Positions 50,643-60,151 of a stretch of 64,000 bases of DNA are shown here, piece after piece. The stretch lies in NCBI RefSeq assembly GCF_020297485.1, contig NZ_JAIWZC010000001.1, forward strand, positions 310,001 through 374,000, written 5' to 3'. This stretch comes from Enterocloster clostridioformis (GTDB taxonomy: Bacteria > Bacillota > Clostridia > Lachnospirales > Lachnospiraceae). The position numbers and the translations under genes are program-made. The notes beneath the pieces were generated by a model. The model was given only the letters and a program-made list of their open reading frames with translations, did no database searches and was not told where the DNA came from. Position 1 is the first letter of the stretch. Each line of letters starts with the position of its first letter.

Positions 50643-53055
50643 AGGGAAAAATACCAAGCCTAAAGCGGGCTTAAGTTTTTCTGAAAAGAAAAGGCTAAAA
50701 GAGCTTCAGCGTACTCTTGCGGGAAACCATAAGGAACAGGAGAAACCTACCACGGCACAGAATACCATTACATTCAAAAAGATGTTCCGTGATGGTATCT
50801 GTCAGGTGACTTCTGATTTCTACACAAAAATGGTGGAATTTTATGATATAAATTATGATCTTCTGGAAATAGAGGACCAGGGGGAGATTTTGGAGGAGTA
50901 CAGCCAGCTCATCAATTATTTTGACCCGTCTATCAGATTTGAACTGTTTTTATTTAACAGGCAGGTCAACGAGCAGACGCTGATAGACCAGTTTGACATT
51001 CCTTTGCAGGGAGATGATTTTGACGATATCCGTGAGGAATACACGGAAATGTTAAAGAAGCAGGCTGCAAAGGGCAACAATGGTATCATTAAATCAAAAT
51101 ATCTTATTTTTGGTACGGAGTGTAAGGGATATAAGGAAGCGAAATCAAAACTGAATAACATTGAAAAGGATGTTATCAAAAACTTATTAAACCTTGGAAC
51201 CCACGCCAAAAGCCTTGACGGAAAGGAACGTCTGCGTATCCTGCATGAGTATTTTAATCAGGATACCATGGAGCCTTTCCGTTTTTCATTTAAGGAGCTG
51301 GCAGAGTCCGGTAAGAGTGTAAAGGACTACATTGCACCGCCGGGCTTTGACTTCCGTTATCCAAGCCGATTTAAGGCAGGAAAGATGTATGGCAGTGTCC
51401 ATTATCTGGATATTATTGCACCACGTTTTAATGATGAGCTGTTAAAGAAGCTCCTTGATATTGATGATAACCTGACCATTACCATGCACATGCAGACGAT
51501 GGACCCCGTGAAGGCAATCAAGATGTTAAAGGGTGCTTTGACCAATATTCAGAAGATGAAGATTGAGGAGCAGAAAAAGGCAGTCCGCAGTGGGTATGAC
51601 ATGGATATTCTTCCTACGGATATTATCACTTATGAAAAGGATACGCTGGAACTGCTTGACGATCTGAACACCAGTAACCAGAAGATTATCAAAATGACTT
51701 TCTTAATTACCTGTTATGGCAGGAGCAAAAGGGAGCTTGAAAATATTACGCAGAGGGTGTCCGGCATTATTCAGCAGGCAAACTGTAACCTAAGATGTTT
51801 GCAGTATTTGCAGGAGCAGGGACTTATGGCTTCCGCACCGATTGGATGCAATGATACGGGAATTGAGCGTGTGCTTACCACAAAGAGTACCGCTATTCTT
51901 GTACCGTTCTGTACGCAGGAATTATTTATGCCTTCACCGGCAATCTACTATGGTTTAAATGCCCTGTCAAACAACATGATCATGGCAGACAGAAAGCGGC
52001 TTCGTACACCAAACGGAGTGATTTTAGGAACACCCGGTAGTGGTAAGTCCTTTAGTGCAAAAAGGGAGATTTTATCCTGCTTTCTTATGACAAGGGATGA
52101 TGTGATTATCTGTGACCCTGAGGGCGAGTATTTTGCCCTTGTGGGAGCTTTGCATGGGCAGGTGGTAAAGCTGGCAACCAATTCCAAAGACTATCTGAAC
52201 CCGATGGATATTCAGTTAAGCCATAAGGGGGATAAGGAAGCTCTGAAATTAAAGAGTGATTTTATCATTACCCTGTGTGATCTGATTGCCGGAGGAAAGG
52301 ACGGTCTGGAGAATGATGAGAAGGGCATCATTGATGAATGTATCCGTCATATCTATGATTCCTATTTCGAAAATCCGGTACCGGAGAATATGCCTATCCT
52401 TGAGGATTTGTATAATGCCCTTTTAGACCATAAGAATGCGAAAGCAGAGCGTATTGCCAATTCCCTTGTGCTGTATGTGCATGGTTCGCAGAATTATTTT
52501 AATCACCGCACTAACGTGGACAGTAAGAACCGTATCATGTGCTTTGATATCAGGGATTTGGGAAACCAGTTGAAAGAGCTGGGTATGCTCATCGTACAGG
52601 ATGCCGTATGGAACAGGGTGTCGCAGAACAGGGAGAGAAAAATCGCTACCCGTTATTACTGTGATGAGTTCCACCTTCTTCTAAAGGAGAGGCAGACTGC
52701 CATTTATTCAGTGGAAATCTGGAAGCGTTTCAGAAAATGGGGCGGTATTCCGACAGGTCTGACACAGAATGTGGGTGACTTCTTAAAGTCGGAGGAAATC
52801 GAGGGTATTCTTGGTAACTCTGATTTTGTTTATCTGCTGAACCAGAATGCAAAGGATCAGGCGATACTTGCTGATAAGCTGGGGCTTTCGGAAAAACAGC
52901 TTTCCCATGTGACCAATTCAGAGCCGGGTTCCGGTCTGATTCTGTTTGATAACGTGGTGATTCCTTTTGTGGATAAATACCCGACAGACACAAAGACCTA
53001 TGCGATTATGAATACCAAACCGGAAGAAAGTGTAAAGCAGGAGGATGTTGATTAG
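50605..53055 (+). CDS. VirB4-like conjugation ATPase (CD1110 family)
   Basis: The 816-residue ATPase that energises assembly and DNA transfer through the channel. The N-terminal half is the VirB4 domain; the C-terminal half is a RecA-like motor with Walker A GTPGSGKSFSAKREI (about 474) and Walker B YYCDEFHLLL (about 686), preceded by VIICDPEGEYFALVGALHGQ. The start is TTG 50605 with SD AAGGAGGTGAG. The stop touches the GTG start of the next gene (TAGTG), so these genes are tightly coupled. Confidence 0.95.
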   Translation: MKQKPKAKLQGSKGKNTKPKAGLSFSEKKRLKELQRTLAGNHKEQEKPTTAQNTITFKKMFRDGICQVTSDFYTKMVEFYDINYDLLEIEDQGEILEEYSQLINYFDPSIRFELFLFNRQVNEQTLIDQFDIPLQGDDFDDIREEYTEMLKKQAAKGNNGIIKSKYLIFGTECKGYKEAKSKLNNIEKDVIKNLLNLGTHAKSLDGKERLRILHEYFNQDTMEPFRFSFKELAESGKSVKDYIAPPGFDFRYPSRFKAGKMYGSVHYLDIIAPRFNDELLKKLLDIDDNLTITMHMQTMDPVKAIKMLKGALTNIQKMKIEEQKKAVRSGYDMDILPTDIITYEKDTLELLDDLNTSNQKIIKMTFLITCYGRSKRELENITQRVSGIIQQANCNLRCLQYLQEQGLMASAPIGCNDTGIERVLTTKSTAILVPFCTQELFMPSPAIYYGLNALSNNMIMADRKRLRTPNGVILGTPGSGKSFSAKREILSCFLMTRDDVIICDPEGEYFALVGALHGQVVKLATNSKDYLNPMDIQLSHKGDKEALKLKSDFIITLCDLIAGGKDGLENDEKGIIDECIRHIYDSYFENPVPENMPILEDLYNALLDHKNAKAERIANSLVLYVHGSQNYFNHRTNVDSKNRIMCFDIRDLGNQLKELGMLIVQDAVWNRVSQNRERKIATRYYCDEFHLLLKERQTAIYSVEIWKRFRKWGGIPTGLTQNVGDFLKSEEIEGILGNSDFVYLLNQNAKDQAILADKLGLSEKQLSHVTNSEPGSGLILFDNVVIPFVDKYPTDTKTYAIMNTKPEESVKQEDVD

Positions 53056-55676
53056 TGGCAGAGAATAAAAAAGACAAGTCGGCTGAGTTTGCAAGGGATA
53101 AGAGTGCTTTTTCTAAAGGTGGCTCCGAAAAGGGAACTGCTTCGCAAAAAGTACAGCGTAAGCATTCCGGTACACATCAGCCAAGAGATGCAAATGACAC
53201 TTCCGGAGATGTTCCGAAAAAGGAACAGTCTGAAACTTTTGGACAGAATGTCCAGAAGTCGGGGAATTCAGCAAAACGCAGAAATAAAAAGCAGTATCAG
53301 AAGCAGGACACTTTTGGACACAGTGAAAATCCTTCCGCAGAGCAGAAGGATTTGAAGTCTGAGAATACGGATGCGGACAGTAAGAGGAAAAGCGATTTTT
53401 CGCAGGAAGATAATACTTTTACAGAGGAAGGTAACAGGGAGCAGGAGGAACATCAGCAAAAGGATGATTACCACCGCAGGGATACCTACCACCAATCCGA
53501 GAAAAAAGGAAAATACCACAGACGGGAGTATCAGAACAGGGAACGTACAAAACAATCTGATTTTGAACGTGATTTCCAAACGAATGACAAAGCCTTTACG
53601 GAAGGGATGGAACCGGATTTTCATGGAAGCAAAAAATTAGACAGATTGCAAAATAAGGCAGAGAAAGCCGGGAAAAAGACCGAAGCTGCAAGAAAGAAGA
53701 TACCTAAGAAAAAGGAGTATTCCTTTGAGCGTGTCTTTGATGAAAAGACAGGAAAAGCAAAATATGTGCTGACTGCCGTGGAAAAAGAAAAGCAATTCAA
53801 ACCGGATAGTCCGGTAAAAGTGGTTGCAGGCAGGGTAGGTGCAGAATATTCCAATTTTGCCCATGGCAAGGTTGCCGAAGTGGAGAAAGAAAATTCTGCT
53901 GTGGAAGGAGCACATAAGACGGAACAGACAGCAGAGAATGTCTATCATTTTGTGAAACGCAATCATAAAAGCGGATTGCAAAGGAAGAAAGAGAAAGTCG
54001 CAAAGCTGGAGAAAAAGCAGTTTAAGAAAGAGGTCAATTTCCGGTATCAGAAGTTTTTGGAAGAAAACCCACAGATGCAGGAAAAGACCCTGAAAAAGCA
54101 GATGCAGAAACGATTGCAGAAACAGCGTATCAAGCGGGAGTATGCAAAGGCAAGGCGGGCAGGACAGGCAGCAAAAAATACAAAGGAAGCGGCTGCAAAA
54201 TCAGCCAATTTTGTTACCAAGGTTGCCAAGAAAATACAGGAGATAGCAAGCAGGAATGTTTCGCTTCTGGTAACAATCGGTATCTTTGCACTGCTTCTGA
54301 TTATGATCATGACAGCCATATCGTCCTGTGGAGCGATGTTCTCAGATGGTATGAGTACCACACTGGCAGGAAGCTATATGAGTGTTCCGGCAGAGATTGA
54401 TGCTGCGGACCTAGCGTTTTCCGAGCTGGAAATGGAATTGCAGAAAGAAATCAATGACATAGAAACGGACTATCCGGATTATGACGAATACCGCTACAAT
54501 CTGGATGCCATAGGGCATGACCCGTTTGTTTTAATCAGTTACCTGTCGGCAGTACATACGGAATTTACGGCAAGTGACGTACAAAGTGAGATAGAAAGCC
54601 TTTTTGAAGAAATGTATGAGCTGACCTTAAATCCTACCACGGAGACGAGGACAAGGACTGTAACAGATCCGGAAACGGGTGAGGAGACGGAAGAAGAATA
54701 CACCGTAACCATACTTGAAGTAACACTGACAGCCACCGATCTGGGTGTGGTGGTAGCCGGACACATGAATGAGGAGCAGAAAGAAATCTATGCTCTTTAC
54801 AATGAAACCCATGGACTGACACAGCAGTTTTATACACCGCTCAATCTGTATTGGTATAGCTATGTGTCGAGTTATTACGGCTACCGTATCAATCCGGTCA
54901 CAGGGCAGGAACAGTTTCACCGTGGTGTGGATATAGCGGTGCCCACAGGGACAACCGTGCTGGCAGCGATGGATGGAACGGTTACAACAGCAACCTATGA
55001 TGCTTCTTATGGTAATTATGTTGTGATAGAGGACAGCAATGGTTACTGCACCAAGTATGCACACATGGATACATTAAGTGTCAGTGCCGGACAGACTGTT
55101 ACACACGGAACAACCATAGGAACAACGGGAAATACGGGAAGCAGTACCGGAAGCCACCTTCATATCGAGTGTTTGTATAACGGGGAGTATTATAACCCGT
55201 TATTTTACTTTGATGTGGGTGAGGGAACTCTTTATGGAGAAAGTCCGGGTGGTGGCGGTTCGCCGGGAAATGTCATACCACCTGATTCCTATGATGATGC
55301 AACAGTACAGGCACTAATGGAGGAAGCAGCAAGATATCTTGGCTATCCGTATGTTTGGGGCGGTTCTTCTCCGTCCACAAGTTTTGACTGTTCCGGCTTT
55401 GTATGCTGGGTATTTACCAACAGCGGCGTACATAATCTGCCAAGAACCACGGCACAGGGCATATATGACCAGTGTACTCCGGTGTCAGCGGCAGATGCCA
55501 AGGCTGGGGACATTATATTTTTTACAGGTACTTACAATTCGCCGGGACCTGTCAGCCATGTGGGTATCTATTGCGGAAATGGTGTGATGATACACTGTGG
55601 TGACCCAATCAAATATGCTTCTATCAATACACCATACTGGCAGAGCCATTTCTACAGTTTTGGAAGATTAAATTAA
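53055..55676 (+). CDS. Bifunctional peptidoglycan hydrolase of the mating channel (CD1108 family)
   Basis: An 873-residue protein that opens the cell wall for the conjugation channel. Residues 1-390 are charged, low-complexity and probably cytoplasmic; a membrane helix lies at about 400-425 (LLVTIGIFALLLIMIMTAIS). Outside are an M23/LytM-like endopeptidase (about 615-720, FHRGVDIAVPTG and SHLHIE) and a C-terminal NlpC/P60 domain (about 755-873) with the catalytic Cys in FDCSGFVCW and His in SHVGIY. Two palindrome copies (one complete, one half) lie in the N-terminal region and spell TFGQNVQKS and DTFGHSEN. The start is GTG 53055. Confidence 0.92.
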   Translation: MAENKKDKSAEFARDKSAFSKGGSEKGTASQKVQRKHSGTHQPRDANDTSGDVPKKEQSETFGQNVQKSGNSAKRRNKKQYQKQDTFGHSENPSAEQKDLKSENTDADSKRKSDFSQEDNTFTEEGNREQEEHQQKDDYHRRDTYHQSEKKGKYHRREYQNRERTKQSDFERDFQTNDKAFTEGMEPDFHGSKKLDRLQNKAEKAGKKTEAARKKIPKKKEYSFERVFDEKTGKAKYVLTAVEKEKQFKPDSPVKVVAGRVGAEYSNFAHGKVAEVEKENSAVEGAHKTEQTAENVYHFVKRNHKSGLQRKKEKVAKLEKKQFKKEVNFRYQKFLEENPQMQEKTLKKQMQKRLQKQRIKREYAKARRAGQAAKNTKEAAAKSANFVTKVAKKIQEIASRNVSLLVTIGIFALLLIMIMTAISSCGAMFSDGMSTTLAGSYMSVPAEIDAADLAFSELEMELQKEINDIETDYPDYDEYRYNLDAIGHDPFVLISYLSAVHTEFTASDVQSEIESLFEEMYELTLNPTTETRTRTVTDPETGEETEEEYTVTILEVTLTATDLGVVVAGHMNEEQKEIYALYNETHGLTQQFYTPLNLYWYSYVSSYYGYRINPVTGQEQFHRGVDIAVPTGTTVLAAMDGTVTTATYDASYGNYVVIEDSNGYCTKYAHMDTLSVSAGQTVTHGTTIGTTGNTGSSTGSHLHIECLYNGEYYNPLFYFDVGEGTLYGESPGGGGSPGNVIPPDSYDDATVQALMEEAARYLGYPYVWGGSSPSTSFDCSGFVCWVFTNSGVHNLPRTTAQGIYDQCTPVSAADAKAGDIIFFTGTYNSPGPVSHVGIYCGNGVMIHCGDPIKYASINTPYWQSHFYSFGRLN
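53235..53259. repeat. ICE palindrome, copy F (inside a coding region)
   Basis: ACTTTTGGACA, spacer GAA, TGTCCAGAAGT, one mismatch that is a G-U pair in RNA. A half-copy (ACACTTTTGGACACAGTG) lies at 53307-53324. Confidence 0.78.
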
Positions 55677-55695
55677 AAGCAGGAAGTGAGGATAA

Positions 55696-55980
55696 ATGAC
55701 AAAGGAAAGAATTGAAAAAGAGCTTCTGAAAGTCCGGGAGCAGCTTGCAGGATTGCAGGCAAGGCAGAAGGACTTAGAGGAGCAGTTACAGATGGCAGAG
55801 GATGCGGAGAAGATGAAATTCATTGAGAAAAATAAAATCTCTCTGGAACGGCTGATTTTACTGAACAAAGTCAGTGAGGAAGAAATCCTTCATCTGTTAA
55901 AGAAAAAGGAACAGGAAGAACAGATACAACAATCAGAAAAGGAGGCAGTAAGCCATGAAAAAAATGAAACTATCATCTAA
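55696..55980 (+). CDS. DUF4315 family coiled-coil protein
   Basis: A 94-residue, strongly charged, almost entirely helical protein (ELLKVREQLAGLQARQKDLE; EKMKFIEKNKISLERLILLN). It corresponds to the DUF4315 family that sits between the wall hydrolase and DUF4366 gene in these elements. The function is unknown; a structural partner of the secretion apparatus is likely. The start has AAAGCAGGAAGTGAGG upstream. Its last 26 bases overlap the start of the following gene in another frame. Confidence 0.82.
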   Translation: MTKERIEKELLKVREQLAGLQARQKDLEEQLQMAEDAEKMKFIEKNKISLERLILLNKVSEEEILHLLKKKEQEEQIQQSEKEAVSHEKNETII

Positions 55981-57568
55981 GGCGGTGTTATCGCTTATTT
56001 TATCAGCGGTTTTATTCTGTATGCCCGCTTTGGGATTTGCCATGAACGGGAATTATGCAGTGAGTGTTCATGCGGAGGATACAGAGCCGGAAAGTAGTTC
56101 TGAGGAAAACAGAACCGAGAATGATACAGAGCCGGAAACAGAAAGCGGTTCTGAAGAAAACAGCACGGAAGAGCATACGGTATCCGGTGGCGATGTAAAA
56201 GAACCGGAGTGTACCTGTGAGGATAAATGTGGTGCGTATGAATACGACCATAATTGCGAAGTATGCGTGAAAGATTATAAGCTCTGTGCATATAAAAAGC
56301 CGAATGTCACAATCCAGATCAATCAGCCGGATGGGTGGCATAATGACAAAGCAACCGTGACATTTACGGTTGCGGATGTGGCACACACAGGAAATTTTGA
56401 AATTGCCAAGATTCAGGCGAAGGTAGGACAGAATGGAAGCTGGACGGATGTGACAGAGGACAGAAAGCTGGAGGTTTCTGAAAACTGTACGGTGTATGTA
56501 CAGGTCACTGACCAGAAGGATCATACCTATGAGAGAAGCCGTGCAATCAAATGTTTTGACACCACAAAGCCTACGCTTAATGCTGCGGTCAGTGACGGAC
56601 TTTTGAGTGTACAGGTACATGATACGGATTCCGGAGCGAAAGCAGTCTATGTTAACGGATATGAATTTACAGACCTTACAAACGGAACTTTGAATATCCG
56701 CCTGCAGCAATTTGATGCGGGGTATGAGTATTTTACCATTTCAGCAATGGACAATGCCGGAAATATGTCGGAGGTCTACAAGACGAAAAATCCATACTAC
56801 AAAGACCCGGCAGATGAGAGTGATGAAAATCCGGCAGAACAGCTTCCGGTTAATGCAGAAGCTACCAAGCCGGGAAGTGCCACAGGAACCGTAACAGAGC
56901 ATACAAAGACAGACAGTGATGGAAATACCACTTCACAGACAAGTCCTGCGGAGCAGAAAAAGCAGGCAATGGCGGAAGCGGATGCTTCGGAGAAAGGAGA
57001 GAATGAGGATAAGGAGAGTAAGCAGTCCGGGCAGGGCAAGGAATTTTATACCATTCAGACGGCATCGGACAAGGTGTTTTATCTGATTATCGACAGGGAT
57101 GGTGAGGAAGAAGTGGTCTATTTCCTGACAGAGATTACGGAAAATGACTTGCTGAATACCACATCTGATAACAGCGAGACCTTACCGAAAAACTCTGCCG
57201 CATTAGAGTCTGCAATCCCGACTTCTGAAAGTGCATTGCCAAATAATAATGCAGAACAGGAAAATAAGCAGGAGGAAGCTGCGGAAGATACAGAGGGAAC
57301 CGAGGAAGATACAGAAAGCACCGAGGAACCGGAAGAAACGGAGGTTAAAGAGCAGGCAAATCCTATGATTTCCTATATCCTTATGGGAGGTCTTGCAGTG
57401 GCAGTAATCGGAGGTGCGTATTATTTCAAAGTGGTACGCAAAAAGAAAGAGGATTTCATCGAGGACGAAGATGAGGACGAGGAAGATAACGAAGAATATG
57501 AGAACGAAGATGAGGAATCAGAGGGAAGTTCGGATGATGATTTCTTTGAGGAACAGGAGGAAGAATAA
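55955..57568 (+). CDS. DUF4366 surface protein (CD1107 family)
   Basis: A 537-residue cell-surface protein: a signal peptide (KAVLSLILSAVLFCMPALGF, cleaved near VHA), a Ser/Glu/Thr-rich linker, a Cys-rich segment (CTCEDKCGAYEYDHNCEVC, a possible metal knot), an immunoglobulin-like beta region (about 110-270), an acidic linker, and a C-terminal membrane helix (ISYILMGGLAVAVIGGAYYF) with a very acidic cytoplasmic tail. It probably helps contact with the recipient or anchors the channel. The SD is AAGGAGGC, and the stop overlaps the topB start (TAATG). Confidence 0.88.
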   Translation: MKKMKLSSKAVLSLILSAVLFCMPALGFAMNGNYAVSVHAEDTEPESSSEENRTENDTEPETESGSEENSTEEHTVSGGDVKEPECTCEDKCGAYEYDHNCEVCVKDYKLCAYKKPNVTIQINQPDGWHNDKATVTFTVADVAHTGNFEIAKIQAKVGQNGSWTDVTEDRKLEVSENCTVYVQVTDQKDHTYERSRAIKCFDTTKPTLNAAVSDGLLSVQVHDTDSGAKAVYVNGYEFTDLTNGTLNIRLQQFDAGYEYFTISAMDNAGNMSEVYKTKNPYYKDPADESDENPAEQLPVNAEATKPGSATGTVTEHTKTDSDGNTTSQTSPAEQKKQAMAEADASEKGENEDKESKQSGQGKEFYTIQTASDKVFYLIIDRDGEEEVVYFLTEITENDLLNTTSDNSETLPKNSAALESAIPTSESALPNNNAEQENKQEEAAEDTEGTEEDTESTEEPEETEVKEQANPMISYILMGGLAVAVIGGAYYFKVVRKKKEDFIEDEDEDEEDNEEYENEDEESEGSSDDDFFEEQEEE

Positions 57569-59670
57569 TGCAGTTAGTGATAGCGGAAAAGCCGAGTGTG
57601 GCACAGTCAATTGCCAAGGTGCTTGGTGCAGATGAAAGAAAAGACGGATACATGGAGGGAAACGGTTCTATCGTTTCATGGTGCGTGGGGCATCTGGTTG
57701 AGTTGGCACAGCCGGATGCCTATTCTGATGCATGGAAAAAGTGGACTTACGACAGCCTGCCTATGATACCGGAGCATTGGCAGCATGAGGTCAAGAAAGA
57801 CACGGTTGCACAGTTCAGGGTATTAAAGGAGCTGATGCATGATACTAAAGTAGACAGCGTGGTATGTGCCACGGATGCAGGACGGGAAGGAGAGCTTATC
57901 TTCCGTCTGGTGTATGAACTGGCGGGATGCAGCAAACCGATGAAACGCTTATGGATTTCATCTATGGAGGAAAGTGCCATAAGAGAAGGATTTGAGAACT
58001 TAAAGCCGGGAAGTGACTATGATCACTTATACCATTCAGCACTGTGCAGACAGGAAGCGGACTGGCTTGTGGGTATCAATGGGACAAGGCTTTTTACCGT
58101 TTTATATGGCGGCAAGGTGTTAAAGGTGGGCAGAGTACAGACACCTACCCTTGCAATGCTTGTAGAACGTGAAGCAAAGATTATGAATTTCAAGAAAGAG
58201 CAGTATTTTATTGCTCATATCCTCTGTGGCGGCGTGGATGCGGTCACAGAGAGGATTGACAGTAAAACAGAAGCAGAAAATGTTGCAGGAGCTTGTCTGA
58301 ACGGACAGGCTCTTGTTACGTCTGTGGCAAAGGAAGAAAAGACGGTGGCACCGCCGAAACTTTATGACCTTACCACACTCCAGAGGGATGCCAACCGTCT
58401 ATTCGGTTTTACAGCAAAGCAGACCTTAGAGTACACCCAGAGCCTTTATGAAAAGAAGCTGTGTACCTATCCGAGAACGGACAGTCAGTATTTGTCTGAT
58501 GATATGGAGCAGACAGCCGGAAATGTGATTGAAGCAATTTTTGGTTCCATATTGTTTGAGGAAAATAGGATGTTCAATCCGGATATTAAGCGTGTGTTAA
58601 ACAGCAAAAAGGTCACAGACCACCATGCGATTATCCCCACAATGGAGATTGCCAAAGCTGACCTTGCAGCCCTGCCGGAAACGGAGCGAAAGATTTTATC
58701 CCTTGTGGCCAACAGGCTGCTGTGCGCTACGGGGGAGAAACATCTTTATGAAACAGTCAAGGCAGAGTTTTCCTGTGGCGGTTACACCTTTGCTGCTTCC
58801 GGCAAGTCGGTCTTAAAAAACGGGTGGAAAGATTTTGAAGATGCCTTTAAACGTTCTTTTAAGACCACGGAAGAGAAAGAGCAGGAGGATAAGAAGCTGC
58901 CGGAGCTTTCAAAGGGGCAGACCTTTGACGGGGTACAGACGAAAATCAGCGAGCATTACACCACACCGCCGAAACATTTTACGGAAGATTCCCTTCTTTC
59001 TGCAATGGAGCGAGCCGGAAACGAGGACATGAGTGACGATGTGGAGCGCAAGGGACTTGGTACACCTGCCACCAGAGCAGACATTATAGAGAAGTTAGTC
59101 AAGGACGGTTTCGTGAAACGAGAGAAAAAGCAGATGATTCCCACAGAGGACGGAATGAAGCTGATTACGGTGCTTCCCGATGTGGTGAAGTCCCCAAAAC
59201 TTACCGCTGATTGGGAAAATGCCCTTACCCTTGTTGCAAAGGGCGAGTATTCCATGCAGGAATTTATGGATGGAATTGCGGATATGGTAAAGAACCTTGT
59301 GCAGACCTATCACAGCATTAGTGATGAACAGAAATCCATGTTTGGAGGAAATCAGAGCGCACAGGAAGCCCTTGGAAAATGCCCGAAATGTGGCGGGGAT
59401 GTGGTAAAGGGAAAATATGGAGCTTACTGCAAAAGTAAGTGTGGTATGAATGTTGGCAAGGCTATGGGGACTGTACTTTCTGATACGCAGATTAAGAGTA
59501 TGCTAGAGGGGAAAAAGACTTTCGTCAAAGGTTTAAAGGGAAAGAAAGGCACTTACGATGCTTACCTGATTCCAGAAGGAATTGAGGATTATTCCTATAC
59601 CAAAGATGGCAAGGAAATCAAAGGCTCACAGTATAAGGTCAAGCTGGAGTTTGCAAAAAGAAGTAAGTAA
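57568..59670 (+). CDS. topB: DNA topoisomerase III
   Basis: A type IA topoisomerase of 700 residues, usual cargo of this ICE family, probably relaxing or decatenating element DNA during transfer. The N-terminal Toprim domain has VIAEKPSVAQSIAKVLGAD and the acidic ATDAGREGELIFRLVYE; the catalytic tyrosine is Tyr301 in CTYPRTDSQYLSDDM. A C-terminal zinc ribbon is present (CPKCGGDVVKGKYGAYCKSK). The protein is complete, with ATG 57568 overlapping the preceding stop. Confidence 0.95.
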   Translation: MQLVIAEKPSVAQSIAKVLGADERKDGYMEGNGSIVSWCVGHLVELAQPDAYSDAWKKWTYDSLPMIPEHWQHEVKKDTVAQFRVLKELMHDTKVDSVVCATDAGREGELIFRLVYELAGCSKPMKRLWISSMEESAIREGFENLKPGSDYDHLYHSALCRQEADWLVGINGTRLFTVLYGGKVLKVGRVQTPTLAMLVEREAKIMNFKKEQYFIAHILCGGVDAVTERIDSKTEAENVAGACLNGQALVTSVAKEEKTVAPPKLYDLTTLQRDANRLFGFTAKQTLEYTQSLYEKKLCTYPRTDSQYLSDDMEQTAGNVIEAIFGSILFEENRMFNPDIKRVLNSKKVTDHHAIIPTMEIAKADLAALPETERKILSLVANRLLCATGEKHLYETVKAEFSCGGYTFAASGKSVLKNGWKDFEDAFKRSFKTTEEKEQEDKKLPELSKGQTFDGVQTKISEHYTTPPKHFTEDSLLSAMERAGNEDMSDDVERKGLGTPATRADIIEKLVKDGFVKREKKQMIPTEDGMKLITVLPDVVKSPKLTADWENALTLVAKGEYSMQEFMDGIADMVKNLVQTYHSISDEQKSMFGGNQSAQEALGKCPKCGGDVVKGKYGAYCKSKCGMNVGKAMGTVLSDTQIKSMLEGKKTFVKGLKGKKGTYDAYLIPEGIEDYSYTKDGKEIKGSQYKVKLEFAKRSK

Positions 59671-59696
59671 CAGCATAGAAAATGGAGGATACGAAC

Positions 59697-60002
59697 ATGA
59701 ATGAAGCAAATGAAAATGTAACTGTAAACGGAGTCGGAACACAGGATGAGGAGCCTGTGGCAAAGAATAATGAAACCAAAGCGGAGAAGTTCATCCGCCT
59801 TGGAGAATACCGCATGAACAAAGCGATTGATGCGATCGGAAGATTGGAACACCTTGCCAATAAGTCAGCTTATGAATATACAGCGGAGCAGGTAGAGGCT
59901 ATGTTTGGTGCTTTAGATAATAAGGTAGCAGATGTAAAAGCAAAATTCAGTACAAAGAAACAGGATAATACATCTTTTTCTTTTGGAACACATGCAGAGT
60001 AA
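59697..60002 (+). CDS. Hypothetical conserved ICE protein
   Basis: A 101-residue acidic protein of a type regularly found after topB in these elements; no function is known to me. Its best conserved part is KFIRLGEYRMNKAIDAIGRL and NKSAYEYTAEQVEAMFGALD, predicted to be two helices. The start is placed at ATG 59697 because GGAGG is eight bases upstream; ATG 59682 lies on that SD. It is followed by a very short gene and DUF5688. Confidence 0.78.
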   Translation: MNEANENVTVNGVGTQDEEPVAKNNETKAEKFIRLGEYRMNKAIDAIGRLEHLANKSAYEYTAEQVEAMFGALDNKVADVKAKFSTKKQDNTSFSFGTHAE

Positions 60003-60016
60003 GGAGGAAACCAGGA

Positions 60017-60151
60017 ATGAAACAGTTAGAAAAAGAAGTCACAGAAACAAACAAGCAGAGCATGATGAAACGTTATCAGCTATATGGAACGAAAGCATCA
60101 AAGCTGACAGACAAATCACAGAAGAATACCGGGAAGGGAGAGAGAAAGTAA
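60017..60151 (+). CDS. Small 44-residue basic protein, coupled to DUF5688
   Basis: A frame from ATG 60017 (strong SD AAGGAGG, 60002-60008) to TAA 60149-60151 encodes MKQLEKEVTETNKQSMMKRY and a Lys-rich tail. Its stop overlaps the ATG of the DUF5688 gene as TAATG, the common coupling signal. A longer frame from 59983 covers the same bases in another phase but has no ribosome site. Function unknown; it may serve mainly to feed ribosomes to the next gene. Confidence 0.55.
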   Translation: MKQLEKEVTETNKQSMMKRYQLYGTKASKLTDKSQKNTGKGERK

